In this document: positions 30,763 to 41,267 of the stretch, one piece after another
Layout of the letters: the number at the start of each line of letters is the position of its first letter
Numbering within the stretch: the first letter of the stretch is position 1
Source: Rhynchopus sp. YZ270_cl-10
Lineage: Eukaryota > Euglenozoa > Diplonemea > Diplonemida > Diplonemidae
NCBI GenBank assembly: GCA_964035575.1
Contig: OZ037904.1
Location: forward strand, 620,001 to 684,000
Length of the DNA stretch: 64,000 bases
Direction: 5' to 3'
Notes under the pieces: model-generated
Databases searched by the model: none
The model's input: only the letters and a program-made list of their open reading frames with translations
Told to the model about the DNA's origin: nothing
Translations under genes and position numbers: made by a program

Positions 30763-32816
30763 CTACTTGATACGCCAGATGAGAGTCACCACGAGGAGGG
30801 AGATCCAAGCAATGATGAAGGACTGTGCGATCTGTCCTCCGAAGAGGCGACCTGCGTCGTCCTCATCTGCGGAGTCGTCAAGGATACGTGCATCCTCGGT
30901 AGCAGATCCTGCACTGTCGAGACGGAAGATATCCGCCTGCTGGTCCTGCCAGTCGCTGCGTGCGTTCTCCTTGAAGAGCTCGCTTGCGTGGTATGCCTTC
31001 TTATCGTCAATGAACTTCTGCAGCTCGTACTTGTCCTTCGGTATGGAGGAGCAGGTCTGCGGCTTCTTCTCAGACTCAATGAACTGGTGGGGGATCAGCA
31101 CCTTGCCTCCGGGGCGGTGGTGCGACTCCTGCGGGGGCTGGTGCACCTCCACTTTCGAGAACTCTTCCTGAAAAAGGGGGAAGGGGGGTTTGAATGAAAG
31201 TAAAGGGTTTGATTTGAAGTAGAAATTAAATTCTGGTATTTTTCAGGCACGATTTTCAGTCACCAAAAAAACGCTGGAAAAAAAGAAAAGAAAAGTAAAC
31301 AATAGTTTCAGCCGTGCCCCAAAAAACCTACATAGGGGGCCTCTTCAATAGGGCTGTAGGTAAAAATAAAAAGGAAGCAAGCGTTTGGGGTAATGGGATG
31401 GATGGGTAATATAGAAGTGTCAAATTTAAAAATGTCGATGGATATCCCAAGAGTCAACTCAGGGGTGATGTATCGCACTTTGCACGGATGCGGGTGTTTT
31501 CCGAGGGGAGGTGAGCAAAACGAAAACAAAACAACAAAAAAAAAAAAATACATACTTGCAATGCAGCGTTAACCTTGAGCGCGAACACACCCTTATCGAA
31601 GTTCTTGCATGCTCCCTGCAGACCACGCTCATGGAACCAGAGCTGTGGGAGAGGGGAGAGGTGTGTCGTGTGTGGCGAGGTTGAAAATGTTTTGAACCAA
31701 AAGAGACAAAACAAACAAAACAAAGAGAAACGTTTGGTAAGAGATGAGCCTGGGAGAAATATAAAATCAAAACGTATGTTATCCGTCAGAATGACCCGGT
31801 GGTGCAGTGTTGTTTTCCACGCCCCCTTTACAACGAATGTGACCAGATCATGCTGCCGCACAACATAAAAAAAGACAGCATCTTGAACAGTAACTACAAC
31901 TAACAACACGTGGCACTCTTGTCTCCCTCAGTGACAGGAAGAATTTGCTTGAAGTCGCCACCAAGAACCACAGTGATTCCACCAAACCACATCGCCTTTC
32001 CTAACCTTTCTGCAGGTTCTGTCGAGAAGTTCTATGTGGCCCCTGTTTGCCATAACCACCTCGTCAAATGCAATGAGATTCGTTGCGCGGATGAGATCAC
32101 CCTTTATTCAAAGGGGGGAAACACGGCCCTGCATACCTTCCATCCCAGGGGTCCCTTCATGGGGGCCGGGGGCTTGATCAGCCATTGTGCCGGTCCGGTC
32201 TGGGTCACTTCATCCCAGATAACACGTCCTGTGGTGTGTGGTGGATACGTCTCGAAGGCAGATTGTGTTCGAGGTTTTTCTTAGCAATAAGTGAAGCCAT
32301 GATGTGCATGGTGACAACGGGGAGGTGAACCATCCATGGTATGTAGACACATCGGGTCTTCGCAGAAATAAAATGAAGTTATTTCATATACTAAGAAGTT
32401 GAAAGTGTACACGACTTACCGGACACCGGTGGACACACAAGCACTGGAAAAAAATGTGAGACAAAGTATCTTGAGTCTCACACACTTCTTTTTTTTGTGT
32501 CTGCTCTTTTGAAACATCCATGAAAAAAGGAGGCATGCAATGCTCGCACGCACCTTGCTATTGCTCCGCTTTGACAGGTAAAAACAAAGCTCTAGAGTGT
32601 AGAAGAAACGTTGCTGCAAAGCAGAAAAGAGGCTGTCAAAATACCACAAAAAAAAAAAATCCAGCGTCTACAGGGGGGGTGAGGGAACACCCTTCCTGTG
32701 TGCTTCTTTTGTCTTCACATACCGGGAAGGAACTCTTTTCCCTCACGTTCCCTCATGCGCTGCTTCACCAACAGCTTCTGCGCGCTGAGACGCGGGGCGG
32801 TGGTCCGAAGTGCCAT
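30763..32816 (-). CDS. Unknown five-exon tail-anchored protein (250 residues)
   Basis: Exons: 32816-32723, 32443-32420, 32279-32137, 31642-31556 and 31167-30763. Donors are GTATGT, GTAAGT, GTATGC and GTATGT; all acceptors are AG and all phases agree. The protein starts MALRTTAPRLSAQKLL, a basic amphipathic N-terminus that could be a mitochondrial presequence. The middle is WDEVTQTGPAQWLIKPP and LWFHERGLQGACKNFDKGVF. A charged region follows, then one hydrophobic helix (SFIIAWISLLVVTLIW) just before the stop. I recognise no family. A lineage-specific subunit of a mitochondrial membrane complex is plausible from N- and C-terminal features only. The 24-base exon 2 is the least certain part. Confidence 0.62.
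31905..32098 (-). mobile_element. Broken PIF1-type helicase fragment inside an intron
   Basis: Minus-strand translation gives LIRATNLIAFDEVVMANRG (helicase motif II with DE) and, in a different frame, VVLGGDFKQILPV (motif III). These are hallmark blocks of PIF1 helicases, as carried by Helitron-type rolling-circle transposons. Only about 190 bases remain and the frame is broken at least once. It lies in intron 3 of the tail-anchored protein gene, in the same orientation. It is a fossil; the source could also be a cellular PIF1 copy. Confidence 0.75.
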
Positions 32817-33264
32817 TGTTCGTGTCTACGGGCAGTCTGCTCTAAGGATATGGGTGATGACGATGGGGCTTGGGATAAAATTGTGGACAAAAAAAAGAGA
32901 AGTTGCACAACAACGCCTCGCCGTTCATCGGCGGAGGCAGGCACTGGGGGGGAAATATATGACTTAAATACCAAACCCGCTGGACCTTGGTACCGTGCGC
33001 ACTGGAATAGGACGTAGCAAAACCGGGCCTCGAACTGCAACAGAAGGTGTAAAAGGGAAAGAAAGAGTAGTTGAAAAACGTGCTAAAATGCGGCTCAGTC
33101 GAGCTCATGCAAAGGAGTGAACGTGAGTGGAAAAAGAAGAAAAAAAAAATGCCCTACTTTTTTTTACGCCCCCACTTCGGGGAGCTCTTCCTGAGAAATC
33201 CAACCTCTTCGCCACCATCAAATGGCTAAACACCCTACCCCCTACTATCCCCCCTCCCTCCACC

Positions 33265-35049
33265 TCACCCAAGCCCGCCCTCTGGTAACGGATCCATCGC
33301 ATCGTCTGGGAGGAAGTGCCGTGGTGTGGCGTGGTTGGGGGACAGCGCTTTGCCCACTTTGGATTCGGTGGAGAGCGAGAGTGTACTGTCGACGGACTGC
33401 ACCATCCCGGAGGTGGTGACGAGCGGGAAGGCGGTACGGTGTGCATGGTCACGTGGCGCAATTATGCTTCGTGGGCCTGCATGGTATGAAAGCAACTGCC
33501 CTCCTGGTGCAGCAAGCACCTGACGTGAGCTAAGCTGTGCGGTGATATCCGATTTGTACATATTCAACTCAGTATGGGACTGAGACGGAGGAGGCAAAAC
33601 CATAGATCGATCCACCCCCAATTCCCCCTTTACCCCTCCCTCAAGCAACGCAGGCGACTGTGTCACCTCCTTCTGCAAAAGAACTCTGTTACGTTTGCTT
33701 TTAAGCATTTTCCGTGTCAAATCGGTGCCCAAAGCGTCACGCAGCATCTTCACCCGCTCCATCTGTAGGGCAGCCTTATGATATCCAGAACCACTGCGCT
33801 CCAAGATGTTTTTAAAGTAGGTCAAATGTAGTTGCTTAACATCTGTCCGACGCTGTTGCAAATAGGTCGCAAAGGGCCCAGGGGGGGCCAAAGAGAGGAG
33901 CTTCGCAAACGGCGTTTTGATTTTTTTGAAATTTTCTAGAGTAGAGTGATGAGGGTTGTACAGAATTGCCCCAGCAAGGCCGGCGCAACACATTATCGCT
34001 GTTGGGTCTAACACTGCGTGGTGGAAACGGAACTCCACTGTTTCCTGGTGATACGGTGCGGGGAGGACGAGGTTCGTTAAATTCACTTTTGCAAAACGCC
34101 CGGTTGGGTTGTATTTCCGTACCAGATCTTCAACGGAACGCACCTCCTCAGAGTGTTGTACTACGGCCTTATTTGACGCAAGCCCCTCTACAGAATGCAC
34201 AATACGGTCTATCGGAACCAACTCATCTACCCCTTCTTCGACAGAATTCCATACTTTCATAAAGGTTTGCAACCCCTCTAAATCCATATGCCCCACATCA
34301 AGGTGTATATGAAGCCCACAAGAAGGATCGCACCGAACCCCAAGCGTTTTCAACATAGTAATCACAGTGTGTAAACTGTGCATCACCTCGTGTACATCCC
34401 CGCAGTCGAGAGGAGGGGAAACAATCTGAAAGGATTTTACCTTTTCATCGAAACGGCTGTGCATATGAAAATAATCGGGTTTGACCTTCCAGGATCCGTC
34501 TCGCCGTTTGTCGGAATATTTGGTTGGAATAAATGAAAAACGGTTGGTAACATCTGTCGGGCGGGAACCACCTAATGCATGAGGATTATGATTAAGCGAT
34601 GAAGTGTTTAAATCATGCGCTAATGTCGCTCTGGTGATGGGTTCATCCACAATACAGTCCAATTCAAATCCAAATCGGCGAGCCAATCGCAAGGAGACCA
34701 CCCCAGCACTGTCCTCTTCTGGGTTTTCTTCTGTTGCCTCCTCCACCCACGTTCCTTCGGAAAGTGTGAATTGCCTACCCTGCCGGTCATTTTCCTCCAT
34801 CTGCCGTTCAATCTGTTTGACTGCAGAAAAATCTGGCGCAGAATTTCTCCCCTGAGGATCGTCCCACCACATCTCCTTCACCCCTGCGCCTCCGGTCTGA
34901 CGGTTGTGCATTCCCCCATGTCGTGGATGCTCCCCACCCTTTGCATGGATCTTCGCTGCATGGTTTTGGTTTAACTGCCAATTATCAGTTACCCGGGGAG
35001 GGGTAGATTTTGCTAAGACACCGCGGGCTGCGTAGACTGAACGAGACAT
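33265..35049 (-). CDS. Amidoligase-family protein
   Basis: A 594-residue protein. Residues about 125-430 carry the landmarks of the putative amidoligase family (glutamine-synthetase-like carboxylate-amine ligases): FGFELDCIVD, SWKVKPDYF, FQIVSPPL, CGLHIHLDVGH and VEFRFHHAVLDP. The Glu/His residues in these blocks are the presumed metal and ATP site. The N-terminal 120 residues and the C-terminal 150 (Ser/Pro-rich) are extensions without a visible domain. The family is common in bacteria and fungi and is thought to form peptide-like amide bonds; substrates here are unknown. The start is preceded by a 35-base pure C/T tract. No intron is needed. Confidence 0.83.
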   Translation of the reverse strand: MSRSVYAARGVLAKSTPPRVTDNWQLNQNHAAKIHAKGGEHPRHGGMHNRQTGGAGVKEMWWDDPQGRNSAPDFSAVKQIERQMEENDRQGRQFTLSEGTWVEEATEENPEEDSAGVVSLRLARRFGFELDCIVDEPITRATLAHDLNTSSLNHNPHALGGSRPTDVTNRFSFIPTKYSDKRRDGSWKVKPDYFHMHSRFDEKVKSFQIVSPPLDCGDVHEVMHSLHTVITMLKTLGVRCDPSCGLHIHLDVGHMDLEGLQTFMKVWNSVEEGVDELVPIDRIVHSVEGLASNKAVVQHSEEVRSVEDLVRKYNPTGRFAKVNLTNLVLPAPYHQETVEFRFHHAVLDPTAIMCCAGLAGAILYNPHHSTLENFKKIKTPFAKLLSLAPPGPFATYLQQRRTDVKQLHLTYFKNILERSGSGYHKAALQMERVKMLRDALGTDLTRKMLKSKRNRVLLQKEVTQSPALLEGGVKGELGVDRSMVLPPPSQSHTELNMYKSDITAQLSSRQVLAAPGGQLLSYHAGPRSIIAPRDHAHRTAFPLVTTSGMVQSVDSTLSLSTESKVGKALSPNHATPRHFLPDDAMDPLPEGGLG

Positions 35050-36190
35050 TGGGGAGGGAGGAGGGAGGAGGGAGGGAGGGGAGGGTTAAATACAATATCC
35101 GTACTTAGTCAAAAAGGTTGACTTTAAATACAAAGCGCTCTCGTGAACAATGTACCTTTAAAAAGGTTATGAAAAGAATATGCCCTTTTCGGAGGGTTAA
35201 ATGTGCAAAAAAAAAGGCACACTTTTTTTGTGCGTTTATCGCATTTTTTTGTGTATTGTTGATGCCTTTTTTTTGGAGGTTTTTTTTGAATAAAGTGGCT
35301 TGGGGAGGATGGAAATGAATGGGTGAGTGTTCAAAGCAGTTCCTCAGAGCATTTTGTCCAGGACAGAGGGGTATGTGTCTGAGATCAGCTGTGAATAAAT
35401 ATTACCCCTTTGAAGGTATAGGTGTGAATTGGTCGTCAACTCTCGACCCATATCGAACTAGAAAGCGGTGTGTTTGTGGTGCTTTGTGAATTTTTTTGTT
35501 CTCTCCTATGTACCTCCGTACATCAGTAAAAATATGAGGTATGAGATAGAGACTGAAAATAGGGGCGGTTTGAAAATTTTTTTGTGGGTATTGTGATGAA
35601 GTTGTTGCTTTTTGTTTCGCGTCTAATTCCTGTTTTTTTTTTGTTTTGTTTCTGTTCGTTCGTAACTGTGCCGATACGGCAGTTGGTAATGCAATTTTGA
35701 ATTTTTCCCGAAAGGGAGAATCTGACGCACAGAGAGGTTAGGTAAACTAACAACAACCTTCTTGGGATTGTACAAAAGCTCACTCTTGCTTCGGAAAACT
35801 TTGTTTTTTTTTTGTGAAGGTCTTTTCCCAGTTGATTTTTGTCACGACAATCGTCTGGGGGTTCTTACACTCAACTGTTTGTATGTATCGTTTGCAATAA
35901 ATCAAACCACTATACTTTTCTATTTTGGACAACTGCTGTCCTTTTTTAATTTCTCCGCAAAAACCTTTGGAAATCGTGAAGTTGCATACAACCCACCCAT
36001 CTCAATTGGAGACCGATCGTCCATTCCCCCCCCCAAAAAAAAACGGGGTTTGCCCCAACCCCAAGACCAGATCAGGCTGCTTAGCCAAAAAAACAACGCT
36101 TTTGAGAAAGAGCCATAAAACATGCACACTCCAGGTTGGTGCCCAGACCCCATCCCACCCCCGGAGCCCGCAAAAAAAAAAAAAACGGAC
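35050..36190. other. Spacer with one type 3 element
   Basis: Positions 35120-35162 (TTTAAATACAAAGCGCTCTC, then GTGAACAATGTACCTTT) match 61100-61135 and 42042-42078. The rest is A/T-rich with no gene. Confidence 0.55.
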
Positions 36191-37465
36191 TTAATCCATG
36201 GGCACGTACATGGAGCGCATCTGTCCGTGTACGTCGACTGCCAGGTCACCTTCGTTGCTGAGGAAGTACTTCCCGGAGCAAAGCGTCACGCTCAGCTTCA
36301 TGTGGGCACCAGGCTCGAAGACACCGAGGCACGTTCGGTTGGTTGTGCTCTTTCCCTGGGTGGTGGTGGTGGTATGTGATATGGGTTGCGTTATGGGTCA
36401 CCCCTGCGCGGTATTGCCCATATGGATGGTAGTGTGTGTTTGAAAGCAAATAAGATGGTGTGGCTGACGACTCCAAAATAGCAGAAAGTAGCAGAAAATA
36501 GCTCAATAATAGTACCCCCCCTCAGCCACACCATAAGAGCTAACCATTACCCAAAAATGGTGGTATGTGTGTGTTTGAGAACTAATAGGGGTAATTCTTG
36601 CGCAGAATATGGCCCCAAAAATGCGTGTGTGGGGCAATTCAGAATTCGCAGTCAAAGAAAATGCGTCAAAACAAAAAGAGTGCAACATACATGAAGATCT
36701 TCAACATGCGTGAGGAACAGTGCTCCGCGTTTCCCCCCCTGCTTCCCCCCCTTCGTATCGCAGCAGTCCTCCGTGAAGGATGATGCATATCGAAAGGATA
36801 AAGATTGGCGCAGTGCATGTTGGATGTAGAACTGTGGGTGTTGGGATAAGGAAAGCAAGATGCGTGACAAGAAACCTGGTTGATCCTGCCAGTAGTCATA
36901 TGCTTGTTTTCAAGGATTAAGCCATGCAAGTCTCAGAGTAAATGGATTAACAGTGGATCTGCAGAGCATGTGTGTACACATCTTGTGTTAAAGGGGAGAG
37001 AAAAAAATTAGGAGATGCCAACTGCCGACCACGTGGTGTATGATAGGGTCTAAACTAAAATAAAGAAAAGTCTATAAGATGATCCTAACGTGCTTAGTCA
37101 TCTTGAATAAAACATACTGTACGCACGCACCCCGGCTTTACATCGAATGAGAGTGGTATTGCGACGTTCCCGCACATGCCTCGTGCCCACCAGTTGCCTT
37201 TATTTTTTGCCCACGGCGCATCGTATGCGTGCACCTTTGTTAGGGTATCGCCGGCGTCCGTATTATCCACCCATGTCAGGTCCTGCTTCACGTGTGCCTG
37301 CTGCCGCTTGGAGCCGTGTGGTGCGTAGATGCTCCCGCCCTTCACCGCCTCCACTACCCGCTTTGCTGCCTTACCCGCCTTCGCCGCAGGACTGCTCTGT
37401 GGCGACCGTGCCTTACCCCCCTTAGACTTGCCGCCCCCCTTACCCGCCTTCCCCAACTCTTTCAT
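36191..37465 (-). CDS. Unknown three-exon protein (183 residues)
   Basis: Exon 1 (37465-37127) begins MKELGKAGKGGGKSKGG and ends at a GTGCGT donor. Exon 2 (36738-36691) has a GTATGT donor. Exon 3 (36355-36191) ends MRSMYVPMD-stop. All joins are phase 0. The first 40 residues are a basic Gly/Lys/Ala/Ser tail. The remainder looks compact and beta-rich (DLTWVDNTDAGD, NVAIPLSFDVKPGC, CLGVFEPGAHMKLSVTLC, KYFLSNEGDLAVDV). No family is recognised. Intron 1 contains an 18S rRNA fragment and a type 1 hairpin; intron 2 contains a dispersed repeat shared with 61.5 kb. Exon 2 is short and the exon 1 donor is weak, so the join could differ. Confidence 0.58.
36584..36630. repeat. Dispersed repeat, copy 1 of 3
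   Basis: The words GGGTAATTCTTGCGCAGAAT and ATGGCCCC recur at 61487-61520 (same orientation) and, reversed, at 43599-43640. Two of the three copies are inside introns. Confidence 0.7.
36872..36968 (+). pseudogene. Fragment of the 5' end of 18S rRNA
   Basis: The plus strand begins AACCTGGTTGATCCTGCCAG, then TAGTCATATGCTTG, TCAAGGATTAAGCCATGCAA, TCTCAGAG and ATCTGC. This is the universal start of the small-subunit rRNA. Similarity stops after about 97 bases, so this is a fragment and not an rRNA gene. It lies in intron 1 of the three-exon unknown gene, opposite to its transcription. The TCTCAG and GATCTGC wording is closer to euglenozoan rRNA than to most eukaryotes. Confidence 0.93.
37060..37110 (-). 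repeat. Short type 1 hairpin inside an intron
   Basis: AAAGTCTATAAGATGATCCT then AACGTGCTTAGTCATCTT is a copy with a shortened loop region. It is 17 bases from the donor of intron 1 of the 36.2-37.5 kb gene. Confidence 0.65.
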
Positions 37466-38899
37466 CTTTTCTTTTTTGTGGACGCCTTCTGTTAAGTTTA
37501 TGTGATTTTTTGAAGGCAGAAATACACCATGAGATATGCTATTCCACTACGCACCACGCTAACACGGTATGCTGAGCAACATACTTTGATATAAAAACAA
37601 GAACACAAACTGGTGCTCCGGGAGGGGTCGATATTGACAGGTCGCTGACAGGTCGTTGACCGATTTCCGAAAGCACCACAAACACAAACAATTGGGCCAT
37701 CTCTGATCGTCTCCGTGAGACACGCAACAGGCTGTGAGAGCTTACATGAGAGCTAGTGAAAAAAATATCTCCCCGTTCATGGATCAGAGATGGCCGAACA
37801 ATACCTAAAATCATGTTAAAATATTCAAGGCCCACCCGGTAGCAACTTCCGCCGTACACCGCCTGACACCGCCAAACTCGGTGTCAAAATCAGGTGGAAA
37901 GTAACGTTGGTATGACCCCGTCACACCGCCTCTTACCAAACCAAACGTGTAATGTTCTTTCCAGTCAATGTATAACCAGCGGGTCAAATACCAAAGAGGG
38001 TCAAATAACGAAGGTGAATTTTTTTTTCCTTCGGATTTCTGAAATGCGAAGGGGGGTGTTTTGCCCCACCAACGATATTTGCCGCCACTGAAGCATGATA
38101 CCCAGGGTACGTAACAATGCAACGTTGAACCAAATAAGGGGAGTTTGAAAAATGTTTTTTGTATGTTTTGAAAGTGCTTTGTGCTCTGTTTAATTTTGCA
38201 CGGCATTTTGAACCAAATAAGGGGAGATGAGAGAGGCTTTTTTTTATATTGAAATCCCCAACCCCAGTTTACACAACTAAACGGACGAACGATGAGTAAA
38301 AAAAGAAAATGAAAAAAAGTAAAAATAAAAAAACATTCTGCTGCACAGCAGGCTCTGGTCAAGCGGATGAGGGGGGAGTCAACGGTCTACAAGCTGACTT
38401 CACTATTTTGCCTTGCATAGTGAAGTGCATTTTATTTTCGTGCGTTTCTCCTCCCTTTATTCCTTTATTGGTGTCGGGTATATGCCCTGACACACAAGGT
38501 AGAAGCATCCCCCTTTAATACCCCCCTTTCAGGTTGCTCTGATACGCACCTCCCTTTCTTTGTTTTTCTTCAAAAAAAAATTTTTAGATACTTTGTTGGA
38601 TTGGCAGTTACCGTAAAAGACAGTTTTCGTTTACTCCCCTTTTTTTGAAAAATCGATCGGATTTTGAAAATACTAGCAGAGAGAGAGAGAGAGAGAGCCC
38701 AGGAGGGAATGTGTCACATTGTACTTTAATTTATTTTCCACTGGGGGAAAAAAAAAATGCTGAGTGGCCTTCTCCCCTCACCTCTAAGAAAAGGTAGGAG
38801 AGTTTAGATATGATTCTCAATTCACAAAGAAAATCCGTGGTGGTTGAAAAAAAAATAAAGTGGAAAACAAAAAGGGTATGTACGCACAATACAGTGTGT
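37466..38899. other. Spacer, repeats only
   Basis: A small inverted repeat lies near 37868-37900 (TGACACCG then CGGTGTCAAAATCAGGTGG). A repeat at 38137-38200 is shared with 26.1 kb. A (GA)10 tract lies near 38677. Minus-strand frames here are not called; one passes through the repeat. Confidence 0.5.
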
Positions 38900-38985
38900 C
38901 CACCTGATTTTTACCCCGTCTACAGGCGCGTAGAGGGCCATATACGGCCCTCTACGCGCCTGTAGACGGGGTAAAAATCAGGTGG
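38900..38985. repeat. Perfect 40-bp inverted repeat with a 6-base loop
   Basis: The left arm 38900-38939 starts CCACCTGATTTTTACCCCGT. The right arm 38946-38985 is its exact complement and ends AAAAATCAGGTGG. The loop is ATATAC. All 40 pairs match, with no bulge. It could be a foldback element end-pair without a core, a recent palindromic insertion or a structural RNA. The flanks show no obvious direct repeat. Confidence 0.97.
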
Positions 38986-39091
38986 TTTTTTGTGTTGCTC
39001 CGCTTTTTTAGGAGGGTGTGCAACGAACCTACTTCCCAACCAACATCAATACAGCTATTTCTCTCTGCCTTTTTTAAGGCCAAACGAAAAG

Positions 39092-39182
39092 GAAAAGAAA
39101 AGTAAGACACAACCTAAACCCTCTTTTATGCTTCGTTCACCTTTGATCACAATCGTTATCGTACAGCATCTGTACGAATAAA
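39092..39182 (-). repeat. Divergent type 1 element
   Basis: GAAAAGAAAAGTAAGACACA, then a CTAAA/TCGTT stem, then CACCTTTGATCACAATCGTT and ATCGTACAGCATCTGTACG. The tail words match the 25.8 and 27.3 kb copies while the first stem has decayed. Confidence 0.6.
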
Positions 39183-39501
39183 ACGACGTCTTAAAAAATT
39201 GGCCACAGTAACCTAATCTCCAGACACTGTGCTTAGTCGCTATAAAAAAAAAATGACAGAGCCTGCAACAGGGGAGTTTTTTCTTTTTTATTCTTTTTTT
39301 TTGAAATCCCACACCACCCCAAGCCACCCCCCCGCTCCCCGACCCAAAAGTTGAAACGCAACACACGTCTGCGGACGCATGCAGAGATCGAAAATATTCC
39401 CGTTGAAACCATGCACCAATCCTTATGAAGAAGAAAGAGGCAGATGGCCGTTAGGGGGGGAAAGTGTACGTGGTAGAAAAACGCGGAGGGGTTTTTTTTC
39501 T

Positions 39502-41267
39502 CTAGTAACGCACCTTGAACCCCCCATCCTTGATGGCAGGCACGCCAGACCAGATCAACATCTTCACCTTATCAACGTTTGTCTTTGTCTGCATGTTCAG
39601 CAGCACCTCCTTCACTCCTCTGCAGATGTCGCTGTGTGTTGTTGAAATAAGGTCAGGGGAAAGGTAGATACAGTACTCCAAATAATTTCGAGTGAGGGGT
39701 TTTTTGGGGGGAAATTTGGCAACCTTTTTTAGCCGCCAAACATATTTGGGGAACTGCCCAACTTTGTTTGTTTATTTTTTTATAGATAAATTGTTGGAGC
39801 AGTGTAGTTTGCTTCGGTTGTACAATCTCCACTTTCTTTTTTTGTGGTAAAATCCGCAACATTTTCCCCCACAGGGTCTCACAGAGGGGGAAAAAAATAA
39901 GGAAAAGTTTATGAGAGTGATCTTCAACCCTCTCGTGCTTAGTTACCTTAATAAACAGTGTTTTCTATATTTCTGTAGTTCAGTTAAGGCAATGATTCTT
40001 CGCGGTATGTTTTGAATTTTGAAGATTTGGTTAACAAGATTTGAATGAATATCTCTTCTTGTACCATACACGATGTGTTCACCTTTCACTGTTACCTACC
40101 GAGGTAGCCGTGACGCTGACTACACTGATTATCTGAACATTAAAACAAGCTAAACCATACTTATGTGTGTGCGGATGCCTCAAAAGGCAGTAGGTGTACG
40201 CGTCCTTGACCTTACCATATTCGAATCTGTATACGTTAAGCTCCATCGAGGCCCAGTTGAAGTGTTGTTTGAAATGCAGCACATCTTCGTACACTCCGTC
40301 CTGTTGTTTTGGGAGGTGCGTTTGTTGTTGTTTTTGATTTGGTTGGTTTTTGGTGAAAATATCGGACCGTCGTTTTCGGTATTTGGTGTGACTGAGAAAG
40401 CCAAAAGACGCGCCCTGACAAAGTCCTGACAAAGTCCTGACAAAGTCCTGACAAAGTCCTGACAAAGTCCTGACAAAGTCCTGACAAAGTCCTGACAAAG
40501 TGACCTTTTTTCGGTGGAAATTCCTTACCCCCAAAAACGCACAAACGCACCCTGACAAAGTCCTGACAGAATTACCTTTTTTTGGACTCAGCCACACTAC
40601 CATTTCTTGGTATACGACAAATATATTGATACTTAGAACATAGATTGGGCCGAGTAGGTTTTGGACTCACAGGTCAGAAACATGCCTCCTTGCACCGCAC
40701 AACACGGGAGGGTCTAAGCCCAGCCCCACCACTCTCTTTCACGCAGGCTAGAGGCACATCCGTTCCTCAACGGAGACAGGTGTGACCTATGCGTCAAACC
40801 TTCTCACTCTTCCATTCTCTCCCCAAAAAAAAAACAAAAAACAAGGACAGACGTACCTTTGGTGGGGGGATGTATTTGTTCATGAGCGTTCGCCGGGGTG
40901 CTTTCCACTCATATTTGTCGTATGTCTCGGGACACCATCCGGAGCGCTGCCATTGGTCCTTCCACGGGAAGTTGCGGGTTTTATGCGGGATACCCTGCTT
41001 CCCCGTAAGCCAGTAACGGAAGGACTCGAGGGGGTTGAGTTTTTCGGCCTCAAGCTCGATCTCCTTGGGGAGATGGCGACGCTGTGTGTCGTCGTACGAC
41101 GGGCGTGGTGCCAGCCAGTACCTCGTGTGCCCCAGCACGTAACGCACGAACGGCGGCGGCTCGTAAATAGCCCCTTCGTATTTTTCATCCTCCTGCGGCT
41201 TTCTGTACTCATAACTCGGCGGAACACGTCCGTGGACGGTATCGGACAGGGGGAACCCTGAAGCCAT
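39502..41267 (-). CDS. Unknown three-exon protein (203 residues)
   Basis: Exon 1 (41267-40857) starts MASGFPLSDT and ends at a GTACGT donor. Exon 2 (40300-40216) runs DGVYEDVLHFKQHFNWASME to a GTAAGG donor in phase 1. Exon 3 (39617-39502) restores the frame if the acceptor is the GCAGAG at 39618-39619, and ends KDGGFKVRY-stop. Composition is rich in Trp, Tyr, Pro and charged residues (YVLGHTRYWLAPRP, LESFRYWLTGKQG, NFPWKDQWQRSGW) with no membrane helix. Such composition is common in accessory subunits of mitochondrial complexes, but I recognise no family. Intron 1 contains an 11-bp tandem repeat and intron 2 a type 1 hairpin. The last splice site is uncertain. Confidence 0.58.
39899..39955 (-). 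repeat. Type 1 hairpin inside an intron
   Basis: GAAAAGTTTATGAGAGTGAT, then CAACCCTCTCGTGCTTAGTT and ACCTT. It lies in intron 2 of the three-exon gene at 39.5-41.3 kb, in the common orientation. Confidence 0.65.
40413..40502. repeat. 11-bp tandem repeat CTGACAAAGTC, 8 units
   Basis: Eight near-perfect units lie inside intron 1 of the 39.5-41.3 kb gene, plus one and a half more units at 40551-40568 after a 50-base gap. The minus-strand open frame LSGLCQDFVRT is only the repeat translated. Confidence 0.95.

Noticed and set aside
31910-32284. Plus-strand open frame of 124 codons
   Set aside because: The opposite strand carries exon 3 of the tail-anchored gene and the PIF1-type relic, both recognisable. 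The plus frame is their shadow.
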